From Catellatospora paridis (GTDB lineage: Bacteria; Actinomycetota; Actinomycetes; Mycobacteriales; Micromonosporaceae): a stretch of DNA of 32,184 nt. Positions 8,206 through 15,589 of the stretch are shown piece after piece (position 1 is the first letter of the stretch; each line of letters opens with the position of its first letter). The notes beneath the pieces were generated by a model. The model made no database searches. It saw only the letters and a list, made by a program, of their open reading frames with translations, and was not told the DNA's origin. The translations under genes and the position numbers were made by a program. Where the stretch lies: NCBI RefSeq assembly GCF_009720365.1, contig NZ_ML769324.1:1-32184 (forward strand), given 5' to 3'.

Positions 8206-9527
8206 GGGCGACGCTGGCCCGCGGCGCGCTCGCCGTGACGTCGATGGTGGCGCTGGCCTTCCTCGTGCCGCTCGCCCTGGTCACCAAGCAGATCGCGGAG
8301 GACCGGGCGCTGCTCGACGCCCGCCAGCAGGCCGCCGCGGTGGTCACCGCGCTGGCCGTGTCGACCGACCCGGCGGTGCTGAGCCGGGCCATGGCGGCCA
8401 CCGCCGACGGCCCGCGCCAGCGCCTGGCCGTGCACCTGCCCACCGGGGTATCGCTCGGCGCGAGCCGGGCCGAGATGGCCGACATCAAGCTGGCCGCCGA
8501 CCGCGGCGGCTCGCTCACCGCGCCGGTCGAGGACGGGCTGGTGTACCTGCAGCCGGCCGCGCTCGACGGCGCCCGCAACGCGGTCGTCGAGGTGTTCGTG
8601 CCCGAGGCGGACCTGTCCCGCGGCGTCGCCACCGCCTGGTGGTCCATGGGCGCGCTGGCGGCGCTGCTGGTCGCGGTGTCGGTGGCGCTGGCCGACCGGC
8701 TCGGCTGGCGGGTGGTGGGCGCGACCCGGCAGCTCGCCCGCGCCTCGCGGGCGGTCGGCTCCGGCGACCTGACCGTACGCGTCGACCCCGCCGGGCCGCC
8801 CGACCTGGTGGAGGTCGGCGAGGCGTTCAACGCCATGGCGGACCGGCTCAACGCGGTCATCGACGCCGAACGCGAACGCGCCGCCGACCTGTCGCACCGG
8901 CTGCGCACCCCGCTGACCGCGCTGCGCCTGGACACCGACGCGCTGCCGCCGGGCCCGGAGAGCGATCGCATGCGCCAGGCCGTCGAAGCCCTCGACGCCG
9001 AGATCGACGCGATCATCGCGGGCGCCCGCCGCACCGCCGCCGAGCGCGCCGCCGAGGAGACCGACCTGGTCGACGTGGTCGCCGACCGGCTGGCGTTCTG
9101 GGCCGTGCTCGCCGAGGACCACGGCCGCCCCTGGCAGGTCGTCGGCGCGGACGAGCCGGTCTGGCTGCCGGTGCCGCGCACCGACGCGATCGGCGCGGTC
9201 GACGCGCTGATCGGCAACATCTTCCGGCACACCCCGCACGGCACCGGATTCCGCGTCACCGTCACCCCCGACGCCCTGGTGGTCGAGGACGGCGGCCCCG
9301 GCATCGCCGACGCCGACGCGGCCCTGCAGCGCGGCGTGAGCGGCGGCGGCTCCACCGGCCTCGGCCTGGACATCGTCTGCCAGCTGGCCCGCCAGGCAGG
9401 CGGCAGCGTCGCCGTCGACCACGGCGACCTGGGCGGCGCCCGCGTCACCATCACCCTGACCCCGCTGGCCCCGGCTGCCCCCGCCCACGCCGCCGCCGTC
9501 CGCTTCCGCCGCGGCCAACAAGCCTGA
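8202..9527 (+). CDS. Sensor histidine kinase (HAMP-containing)
   Basis: A 441-residue membrane kinase, partner of the response regulator it overlaps by 4 bp. It has a transmembrane helix near 9-27, an extracytoplasmic sensor of about 115 residues, a second helix near 145-165 and a HAMP linker (about 167-220). The HisKA H-box is DLSHRLRTPLTALRL with H232. The ATPase domain has N-box NIFRHTPHG, G1 VEDGGPGI and G2 GSTGLGLDIV. Family knowledge: it autophosphorylates on the His and passes phosphate to D55 of the regulator. The H-box SHRLRTPL, with Arg where most kinases have Glu, is a variant frequent in actinobacteria. The signal is unknown. It ends before a strong inverted repeat. Confidence 0.95.
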   Translation: MRATLARGALAVTSMVALAFLVPLALVTKQIAEDRALLDARQQAAAVVTALAVSTDPAVLSRAMAATADGPRQRLAVHLPTGVSLGASRAEMADIKLAADRGGSLTAPVEDGLVYLQPAALDGARNAVVEVFVPEADLSRGVATAWWSMGALAALLVAVSVALADRLGWRVVGATRQLARASRAVGSGDLTVRVDPAGPPDLVEVGEAFNAMADRLNAVIDAERERAADLSHRLRTPLTALRLDTDALPPGPESDRMRQAVEALDAEIDAIIAGARRTAAERAAEETDLVDVVADRLAFWAVLAEDHGRPWQVVGADEPVWLPVPRTDAIGAVDALIGNIFRHTPHGTGFRVTVTPDALVVEDGGPGIADADAALQRGVSGGGSTGLGLDIVCQLARQAGGSVAVDHGDLGGARVTITLTPLAPAAPAHAAAVRFRRGQQA

Positions 9528-9574
9528 CGCCCCGCAAGCAAAAACACCCACCGCCGGCCGGACCACCCCTCCTT

Positions 9575-9643
9575 CAATAGACGTTGGCCTATCTGGATGA
9601 GAAATTCGCGATCGAACTCATCCAGATAGGCCAACGTCTATTG
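9575..9643. repeat. Perfect 27-bp inverted repeat with 15-nt loop
   Basis: Left arm 9575-9601 begins CAATAGACGTTGGCC and right arm 9617-9643 is its exact reverse complement, around the loop AAATTCGCGATCGAA. The arms are about half GC, clearly lower than the surroundings. It sits between converging genes (kinase stop at 9527, glycosidase stop at 9686), so a bidirectional terminator is the simplest role. The exact pairing and odd composition also fit a small mobile or dispersed hairpin element. Confidence 0.9.
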
Positions 9644-9685
9644 CGTGCGGGCGGCCGGCCCGAGCGGCCGGCGGCGCAGGGTGGC

Positions 9686-11248
9686 TCAGTGCGCGGAGCC
9701 GGCGAGGGCCTCGGCGGCGGCCTGGCCGCAGACGGCGGCTGCGCCGTACGTGGCCAGGTGTACCGCGCCGACGGGTGCGCCCGCGGCGACGCCCATCTCG
9801 ACCACGACCGTCTCCGGGCGGGCCGCGACGACGGCGTCGATCAGGTGCGCCAGCCACGGGTGCCGGTGCGGATCGCGGCACACCAGCACCGGCACGCGCC
9901 CGTCGGCTCCGGCCAGCACGTCGGCGATGGTCGCCCGCTCGTCCAGGCGTACCACGGTGGTGTCGGGCCGCAGCTCCCGCAGCGGCGCGCCGACGCCCCA
10001 CGGCGTACGCGCCTCGATGGCGAGGTTCATGGCGACGCCGAACTCGACCACGTGCGCGGGCGCGGCCAGCGGCAGTGTCCCGTCCCCGGTGACGCGCAAC
10101 GCGCGGCGGGCCGCGGCCAGGCCGATCTCGGGACGGTCCGCGGCGTGCCAGCGGGCCGCGGCGGCGGCGCGCTCGCTCCGCTGAGCGGCGCTGTCGGCGG
10201 CGAACGCGGCGACCCGCGAGGCCGCCTCGGCCAGCCGGCTCTCCGGCAGCTCGCCGTTGACCACGGCGTCGACGATGCTGGTGCGCAGCAGCTCGACGAC
10301 GGCCTCGTCGGAGCTCTCGCCGCCGACGCAGATGGCGTCCGCGCCCCCGGCGATGGCCAGCGCGGCCGCGCCGCCCAGGCCGTAGCGCTGCGAGACCGAG
10401 GCCATCTCGATGCCGTCGGTGACCACCAGGCCCTTGAAGCCGAGCTGCTCGCGCAGCAGGTCGATGAGCACGGACCGGCTCATGGTCGCCGGTCGCTCCG
10501 GGTCCAGCGCGGGCACCAGCAGGTGCGCGGTCATGATCGAGCGGACGCCGGCGTCGATCGCGGCGGTGAACGGCGGCAGCTCGACCTGGCCGAGCCGGGC
10601 GGCGTCGACCTCGATGACCGGCAGCCCGTGGTGGGAGTCGACGCCGGTGTCGCCGTGGCCGGGGAAGTGCTTGGCGCAGGCGGCCACGCCGGTGGACTGC
10701 AGGCCTCGGATCCAGGCCGCGGTGTGCCGGGCCACCAGGTCGGGGGTGCCGCCGAAGGAGCGTACGCCGATGACCGGGTTCGCCGGGTTGTTGTTGACGT
10801 CCGCGGCGGGCGCGTAGTCCAGGGTGATCCCGGCCGCGGCCAGCTGCGCGCCGATGTCGGCGGCGACGGCCTCGGTCAGCGCGGGGTCGTCCACCGCGCC
10901 CAGGGCGTGGTTGCCGGGCCGGCGGCTGCCGTGCTCCACGTCGAGGCGGGTGACGTCGCCGGACTCCTCGTCGACCGCGATGATCACATCGGGGTTCTCC
11001 GCCACCAGCGCCGCGCTCAGCGCCGCGACCTGGTCCAGGTCGACGATGTTGCGGGCGAACAGCACGACGCCGCCCAGCCCGTCGTTGAGGCGGCGGCGCA
11101 GCCAGTCCGGCGGGGTCGTGCCGACGAAGCCGGGCTGCAGCACCGCGTCGGCCAGCCGGAGCAGACCACGATCGTGCAGGTGGGGCCGCTGTCCCGGCGC
11201 TGTCGTGGTGCCCAGCGCCGGGGACGTGCGGTGGTCTGTCGTGGTCAT
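9686..11248 (-). CDS. Glycoside hydrolase family 3 protein (NagZ-like beta-N-acetylglucosaminidase)
   Basis: A 520-residue GH3 enzyme. The NagZ-type signature KHFPGHGDTGVDSH (193-206) supplies the D204/H206 general acid-base dyad, and VVTDGIEM carries the nucleophile D278. These mark the branch that removes N-acetylglucosamine from cell-wall muropeptides or chitin fragments rather than plain beta-glucosidases. A further ~170-residue C-terminal domain extends past the catalytic barrel, as in two-domain NagZ homologs. No signal peptide is seen, so it is probably cytosolic. It lies 54 bp after hisS on the same strand with a candidate operator between. Residues 353-360 (SAAQRSER), in the linker between domains, resemble the rarA-adjacent repeat. 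The ATG at 11248 has a G-rich stretch about 10 nt upstream. Confidence 0.92.
   Translation of the reverse strand: MTTTDHRTSPALGTTTAPGQRPHLHDRGLLRLADAVLQPGFVGTTPPDWLRRRLNDGLGGVVLFARNIVDLDQVAALSAALVAENPDVIIAVDEESGDVTRLDVEHGSRRPGNHALGAVDDPALTEAVAADIGAQLAAAGITLDYAPAADVNNNPANPVIGVRSFGGTPDLVARHTAAWIRGLQSTGVAACAKHFPGHGDTGVDSHHGLPVIEVDAARLGQVELPPFTAAIDAGVRSIMTAHLLVPALDPERPATMSRSVLIDLLREQLGFKGLVVTDGIEMASVSQRYGLGGAAALAIAGGADAICVGGESSDEAVVELLRTSIVDAVVNGELPESRLAEAASRVAAFAADSAAQRSERAAAAARWHAADRPEIGLAAARRALRVTGDGTLPLAAPAHVVEFGVAMNLAIEARTPWGVGAPLRELRPDTTVVRLDERATIADVLAGADGRVPVLVCRDPHRHPWLAHLIDAVVAARPETVVVEMGVAAGAPVGAVHLATYGAAAVCGQAAAEALAGSAH
10169..10192 (-). repeat. Short repeat-like fragment inside the GH3 gene
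   Basis: The minus strand encodes SAAQRSER and resembles the LSAAQR...SER section of the 75-bp repeat at 756-980. It lies in an interdomain, Ala-rich region of the protein. Confidence 0.4.
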
Positions 11249-11289
11249 GCGCGTACGGCCCCCGTTTCAGAGTCGAGGACCACACACTA

Positions 11290-11306
11290 TTACTTAAGTT
11301 TCCTAA
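11290..11306 (-). promoter_or_regulatory. Candidate operator upstream of the GH3 gene
   Basis: The minus strand reads TTAGGAAACTTAAGTAA, an imperfect palindrome (TTA...AA.TT...TAA) in an AT-rich island, about 40 bp before the GH3 start and overlapping the hisS stop codon. It resembles, from memory, ROK-type repressor sites (TTAGGAAA/TTTCCTAA) seen before actinobacterial sugar genes. The right half is degenerate. Confidence 0.4.
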
Positions 11307-12637
11307 TTAAAAGTCCCCTCCACCACCGGGATGAGATCCACCGCCGGAGGTGTCCAGTTTCCGGCCGACGCCTCGACCTGTTCGCCTGATCGGATGTCCT
11401 TCACGGTGTCCGCCGCGTCCTCGGCGCCGGGGAACCAGACGTACGGGATACCGCGCCGGTCGGCGAACTTGATCTGCTTGCCGAACTTGGCCGCACTCGG
11501 CGACACCTCGGTCGCGATGCCCCGTGCCCGCAGCTGCGCCGCGATCCGGTCACACGCGCGGCGATCCTCCTCGGCCGACACCGCGACCAGCACCGCGGTC
11601 GGCACCGACCGGCTGGCCGACAGCGCGTTCTCGCCGAACAGCACGCCGAGCAGGCGGCTCACGCCGATGGACAGGCCCACGCCGGGGAACCGGTCGTTGC
11701 CGGAGCTGGCCAGGTTGTCGTAGCGCCCGCCGGAGCAGACCGAGCCGTAGCGCTCCAGCCCGGCCAGCTGCGTCTCGTAGACCGTGCCGGTGTAGTAGTC
11801 CAGTCCGCGCGCGATCTTCAGCTCGGCCCGGCACAGGCCCGGCGCGTGCGCCCCGGCCGCCTCCACGACGGCGGCCAGCTCGGCCAGGCCCTCGTCCAGC
11901 AGCGGGTCGGTGACGCCGAGCTTGTGCACGTCGTCGACGAACGAGGTGTCGGCGGCGGAGATCTCCGCCAGTGCCAGCACCAGTTTGGCCTGCGACTCGG
12001 TGACCCCCAGCGGAGCCAGCTCCGCGGTCACCCCGGCCGGGCCGATCTTGTCGAGCTTGTCCACCACCCGCATCACCGCCTCCGGGTCCACCAGGTCCAG
12101 CCCCTGGTAGAAGCCCTGCAGCACCTTGCGGTTGTTCACCATGACGGTCGGCTTGGGGATGGGCAGCCCGGCCAGCGCGTCGCCGATCACCAGCGGCAGC
12201 TCGGCCTCGTAGTGCGCGGGCAGCGTGTCCCGGTCGACGATGTCGATGTCGGCCTGCACGAACTCGCGGTAGCGGCCCACCTGCGGCCGCTCGCCCCGCC
12301 ACGCCTTCTGGATCTGGTAGCGGCGGAACGGGAAGTGCAGCTTGCCGGCGTTCTCCAGCACGAAGCGCGCGAACGGCACGGTCAGGTCGAAGTGCAGGCC
12401 GAGGCTCGCGTCGGAGGTGTCCTCGCTTTCGGCCTGCAGCCGGCGCAGCACGTACACCTCCTTGGAGGTCTCGCCCTTGCGCAGCAACTGGTCGAGCGGC
12501 TCGACGGCGCGGGTCTCCAGTGACGCGAAACCGTACAGCTCGAAGGTGCGGCGGATGTGGTCGAGAAAGCGCTGCTCGATGATGCGCTGCGCGGGCAGCC
12601 ACTCGGGGAAGCCGGACAGCGGCGTGGGCTTGCTCAT
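11303..12637 (-). CDS. hisS: Histidyl-tRNA synthetase
   Basis: Class II synthetase of 444 residues that charges tRNA-His. Family landmarks: HFDLTVPFARFV in the motif 2 approach, motif 2 RRYQIQKAWRGERPQVGRYREF, the histidine-specific loop ARGLDYYTGTVYE (HisA), SGGRYDNL, and motif 3 GVGLSIGVSRL. The C-terminal anticodon-binding domain covers about the last 90 residues (VLVAVSAEE...). Length fits the actinobacterial/eukaryote-like HisRS branch. The ATG at 12637 has GGAG about 9 nt upstream, within the 30-bp gap after the hydrolase gene, so the two are probably co-transcribed. The TAG stop lies inside a candidate operator for the GH3 gene. Confidence 0.97.
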   Translation of the reverse strand: MSKPTPLSGFPEWLPAQRIIEQRFLDHIRRTFELYGFASLETRAVEPLDQLLRKGETSKEVYVLRRLQAESEDTSDASLGLHFDLTVPFARFVLENAGKLHFPFRRYQIQKAWRGERPQVGRYREFVQADIDIVDRDTLPAHYEAELPLVIGDALAGLPIPKPTVMVNNRKVLQGFYQGLDLVDPEAVMRVVDKLDKIGPAGVTAELAPLGVTESQAKLVLALAEISAADTSFVDDVHKLGVTDPLLDEGLAELAAVVEAAGAHAPGLCRAELKIARGLDYYTGTVYETQLAGLERYGSVCSGGRYDNLASSGNDRFPGVGLSIGVSRLLGVLFGENALSASRSVPTAVLVAVSAEEDRRACDRIAAQLRARGIATEVSPSAAKFGKQIKFADRRGIPYVWFPGAEDAADTVKDIRSGEQVEASAGNWTPPAVDLIPVVEGTFN

Positions 12638-12667
12638 GAAAAGGTCACTCCAAGGGAAAGTCTTGAG

Positions 12668-13363
12668 TCAGAAGCCCCGGCGGGGCGCGTCGCCGACGGT
12701 CAGCAGGTCGCGCAGGAACGGGTTGCGCGCGCGCTCGCGGCCGATGGTCGTCGACGGCCCGTGACCGGGGAGCACCACGGTCTCGTCGGCCAGGGTCAGC
12801 ACCTTGTCGCGCAGGCTCTCGGCCATGCGCGCCATGCTGCCGCCCGGCAGGTCGGTGCGGCCGATGCCGTCCCGGAAGAGCACGTCGCCGGAGAAGCAGA
12901 GCGGCTCGCCCTCCTGGCCCGGCATCCGGAACATCACCGACCCGCCGGTATGGCCCGGCGCATGGTCCACGGTGATCTCCAGCCCGGCGAGGCTCAGCAC
13001 GGCTCCGTCGGTCAGCTCGGCGACGTCGTCGGGCTCGGCGTAGGGCAGCCGCCCGCCGAACATGGCGCTCAGGTCGACCGACAGCGCCTTGGCCGGATCG
13101 GCCAGCAGCTCGCGGTCGGCCGGGTGGATCCAGGCGGTGATGCCCCGGGCCCCGCACACCGGCGTGACGGAGAAGGTGTGGTCCAGGTGCCCGTGGGTGA
13201 GCACGACGGCGGCCGGCCGCAGCCGGTGCTCGGCGAGGACCGCGTCGAGGTGGTCCATGATCCCGATGCCCGGGTCGATCACCACGCACTGCTCGCCGGG
13301 AGCGCTGGCGACCACATAACAGTTGGTCCCGAACGCCTGTGCCGGAAAGCCCACCACAAGCAC
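12668..13363 (-). CDS. Metallo-beta-lactamase fold hydrolase (glyoxalase II-like)
   Basis: A 231-residue MBL-fold enzyme. Zinc ligands are in THGHLDH (56-62), the GHTGGS motif, the Asp of CFSGDVLFRDGIGRTDL and the His of VLPGHG, all intact. The arrangement matches hydroxyacylglutathione hydrolase-like proteins found beside hisS and rel in actinobacteria. These bacteria use mycothiol, so the thioester substrate is uncertain. I chose the GTG at 13363, where GGAGAGGGG lies just upstream and the protein begins VLVVGFPAQAFGTNCY, as homologs do; a longer frame to 13462 lacks support. It is divergent from the cyclophilin gene across ~280 bp. Confidence 0.92.
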   Translation of the reverse strand: MLVVGFPAQAFGTNCYVVASAPGEQCVVIDPGIGIMDHLDAVLAEHRLRPAAVVLTHGHLDHTFSVTPVCGARGITAWIHPADRELLADPAKALSVDLSAMFGGRLPYAEPDDVAELTDGAVLSLAGLEITVDHAPGHTGGSVMFRMPGQEGEPLCFSGDVLFRDGIGRTDLPGGSMARMAESLRDKVLTLADETVVLPGHGPSTTIGRERARNPFLRDLLTVGDAPRRGF

Positions 13364-13643
13364 GACAAAACCCCTCTCCGCAGACTTCAGCGCCCAGCCT
13401 AGTGCCAGTGGGGGCATCGACCGCCGACGGCACGGACGCCACAGAAAGCGATCATCCGTCACAGAACGAGGACAGGCATACGTGTTTCTCAGCGTTTACC
13501 CGTACACTCGCTCGGACGTGTGGCGCGGCCCACGCCCGGCGGAGGCCGGCGCGGCGCGTGATGCGACACCAACCCCCTAACGTGATAAAGGTGACACAGC
13601 GGACATGCTTCGCTGCGGTCAAATGGTGACAGGAGGAGCTCGG
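13364..13643. promoter_or_regulatory. Divergent regulatory region, hydrolase / first cyclophilin
   Basis: 280 bp between divergent starts. On the minus strand TAGGCT (13401-13396) is a -10-like hexamer about 33 nt from the hydrolase GTG. On the plus strand CGTGATAAAGGTGACA (13581-13596) resembles a CRP/GlxR-type palindrome (TGTGA-N6-TCACA) with 8 of 10 arm bases matched, about 50 nt before the cyclophilin start. Both are weak calls. Confidence 0.3.
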
Positions 13644-14588
13644 GTGGCTTCCAGCAATACCCGACAGCGCAAGCTGGCCCGCGCCAAGGTCGACCGGCAG
13701 ATGGCTCGCCGGGCCGATACGGAGCGCCGCTCGCGCCAGCTCAAGGCGGTGTTCGGCGGACTGTTCGCGATCGTGCTCGTCGGCGTGCTCGGGGCGTGGA
13801 GCCTCGGCGCCTTCGACGCGAAGCCGACGGACACGGTCGCCGAGACCTGCGCCTGGAACCCGCTGGATGTGGCGGGCAACCCGTCCCTGAAGGACGCGGG
13901 CAAGCCGGCGACCAGCGGCATGCCGACCTCGGGCACGTCCGCGATGACGGTCGCCTTCGACGGCGGCAACATCGTCGCCGAACTCGACCGCACCGCCGCC
14001 CCGTGCGGCGCGGCCAGCCTGAAGTACCTCGCCGACAGCGGGTTCTACAACGGCACCAAGTGCCACGAGCTGACCCACGGCGAGGGCGACTTCGCGCTGG
14101 CCTGCGGCGACCCGTCCGGCACCGGCAACGGCGGCGCGGCGTACTCCTGGTGGATGGAGAACCCGCCGGCCACGGCCGAGGACCCGAGCGCGGCGCCGTC
14201 GACCAGCACGAGCGCGGCCGCCGCGGCGACCCCGAGCCCGAGTGCGAAGGCGGCGGCCCGTTACCCGGCCGGCACGGTCGCCATGACGCCGAACGTCAAC
14301 GGCAGCCAGTTCGTGATCTTCTACCAGGACTCGACGACCGAGACCGCGTACTCGATCGTGGGCAAGCTGACCTCCGGCCTCGACGTCATCAAGAAGATCG
14401 CCCAGGCCGGCACCACCGCGAACGAGGCGGGCGAGGACACCAAGCCCAAGCAGGACGTCGTGGTCAAGACGCTGACGGTGGTCGACACCACCGCCCCGGC
14501 TTCGCCGTCCACCCCGGCCAGCCCGACCGCACCGGCCCCGTCCGGTGCGGCCACCACCCCGAAGCCGTCGGCCTCGACCGCCAGTTGA
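13644..14588 (+). CDS. Secreted cyclophilin-like protein 1, catalytic residues lost
   Basis: A 314-residue membrane-anchored protein of the cyclophilin (peptidyl-prolyl isomerase) family. A basic cytosolic N-terminus precedes a transmembrane helix (about 34-56), then the domain. The fold landmarks NGTKCH, GDPSGTG, YPAGTVAM and NGSQFVIF are present. However, the catalytic Arg is Glu (E142 in KCHELT), the conserved Gln before CGD is Ala (A153), and SQFF has become SQFV. An Ala/Ser/Pro linker (about 175-206) interrupts the loop before YPAGTVAM, and there is a Pro/Ala/Ser-rich tail. Four Cys (69, 121, 140, 154) match the two paralogs downstream. It probably binds rather than isomerises proline peptides. 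The GTG at 13644 has AGGAGG about 7 nt upstream; 26 bp separate it from cyclophilin 2. Confidence 0.9.
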   Translation: MASSNTRQRKLARAKVDRQMARRADTERRSRQLKAVFGGLFAIVLVGVLGAWSLGAFDAKPTDTVAETCAWNPLDVAGNPSLKDAGKPATSGMPTSGTSAMTVAFDGGNIVAELDRTAAPCGAASLKYLADSGFYNGTKCHELTHGEGDFALACGDPSGTGNGGAAYSWWMENPPATAEDPSAAPSTSTSAAAAATPSPSAKAAARYPAGTVAMTPNVNGSQFVIFYQDSTTETAYSIVGKLTSGLDVIKKIAQAGTTANEAGEDTKPKQDVVVKTLTVVDTTAPASPSTPASPTAPAPSGAATTPKPSASTAS

Positions 14589-14614
14589 TCAGTAGTTAGC
14601 AGGAGGACAGACCC

Positions 14615-15433
14615 GTGAGTTCCACGATCCAGCGCCAGCGCGCGGCGGCCCGCGCGCGGCTTGAGCGCCAGATGGGCGAGCGGCTGGAAGAGGCCCGCAA
14701 GCGCAAGCAGCGCAACGCCGTGATCGGTGCGGCGGTGGCCCTGCTGCTCGTCATCGGCGGCACGATCTGGCTGATGAAGGTCGTCGGCGGCGACGACCAG
14801 ACGCCGGCGGCCACCCCCAACGCGCTGCCGGACGGCCAGGTGTGCACCTGGGCGCCCGACGCCGCGGGCAACCCCAACCTCAAGGACGTCGGCACGCCGC
14901 CGACCGAGGTGAGCGCCAAGGGCAAGCAGACCATGACGATCACCACCAGCGCCGGCGTGGTCGAGATCGCCGTGAACACGGCCAAGGCGCCGTGCACGGC
15001 GGCCAGCTTCACCTACCTGGCGGGCAAGAACTTCTTCGACAACACCAAGTGCCACCGGCTCACCACCGAGGGCATCAAGGTGCTGCAGTGCGGCGACCCG
15101 TCGGGCACCGGCATGGGCGGCCCGTCGTACAAGTTCGCCGAGGAGAACCTGCCCAACGTGACCGACCAGGCCACCGCGTACCCGGCCGGCACGGTCGCCA
15201 TCGCCAACACCGGCCAGCCCGGCAGCAGCGGCAGCCAGTTCTTCCTCGTCTACGGCCCCTCGCCGCTGGAGTCGAAGTACACCGTGCTGGGCACCATCAC
15301 CAAGGGCCTGGACATCGTCGAGAAGATCGGCGCCGCCGGCGCGGTCGACAAGGACGGCAAGGCCATCGGCGACGGCGCACCGAAGACGCCGGTCACCGTC
15401 ACCTCGGTGAAGATGACCCCGGCCGAGAGCTGA
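14615..15433 (+). CDS. Secreted peptidyl-prolyl cis-trans isomerase 2 (cyclophilin type)
   Basis: A 272-residue cyclophilin with a basic cytosolic N-terminus, one transmembrane helix (about 34-56) and an extracytoplasmic catalytic domain. Catalytic positions are kept: R148 in CHRLTTEG, Q158 in VLQCGD and SQFFLV (207-212), with IANTG giving the conserved Asn. The C-terminal W of classical cyclophilin A is not conserved, which usually lowers cyclosporin binding. Cys 77, 127, 146 and 159 are shared with both neighbours and could form two disulfides outside the cell. It follows cyclophilin 1 after 26 bp with AGGAGG 8 nt before its GTG, so the two form an operon, closed by the terminator at 15453. 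Confidence 0.95.
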   Translation: MSSTIQRQRAAARARLERQMGERLEEARKRKQRNAVIGAAVALLLVIGGTIWLMKVVGGDDQTPAATPNALPDGQVCTWAPDAAGNPNLKDVGTPPTEVSAKGKQTMTITTSAGVVEIAVNTAKAPCTAASFTYLAGKNFFDNTKCHRLTTEGIKVLQCGDPSGTGMGGPSYKFAEENLPNVTDQATAYPAGTVAIANTGQPGSSGSQFFLVYGPSPLESKYTVLGTITKGLDIVEKIGAAGAVDKDGKAIGDGAPKTPVTVTSVKMTPAES

Positions 15434-15452
15434 TCGACGGTACGGCAGCAGT

Positions 15453-15490
15453 CGAAGAGGGGCGGGGCCTGACGGCCCCGCCCCTCTTCG
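15453..15490 (+). terminator. Strong hairpin terminator after cyclophilin 2
   Basis: A perfect 17-bp stem (CGAAGAGGGGCGGGGCC and its complement) with a TGAC loop, 19 nt after the stop at 15433. There is no U-run, as often in actinobacteria. It separates cyclophilins 1-2 from cyclophilin 3. Confidence 0.85.
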
Positions 15491-15589
15491 CGTCCCCGGT
15501 CCCTCGGCTGTGGACACGGCCGGTCTCACCGCCGATGCACGGGATGCCGGAAGGCGCTACGCTGCGGTTCCACCTGTGACAGGAGACCC

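Noticed and set aside
9584..9643. Peptides readable on both strands of the 27-bp inverted repeat as a real gene
   Set aside because: The similarity of the two peptides follows automatically from an inverted repeat with arms and loop divisible by three; no ribosome site is present.
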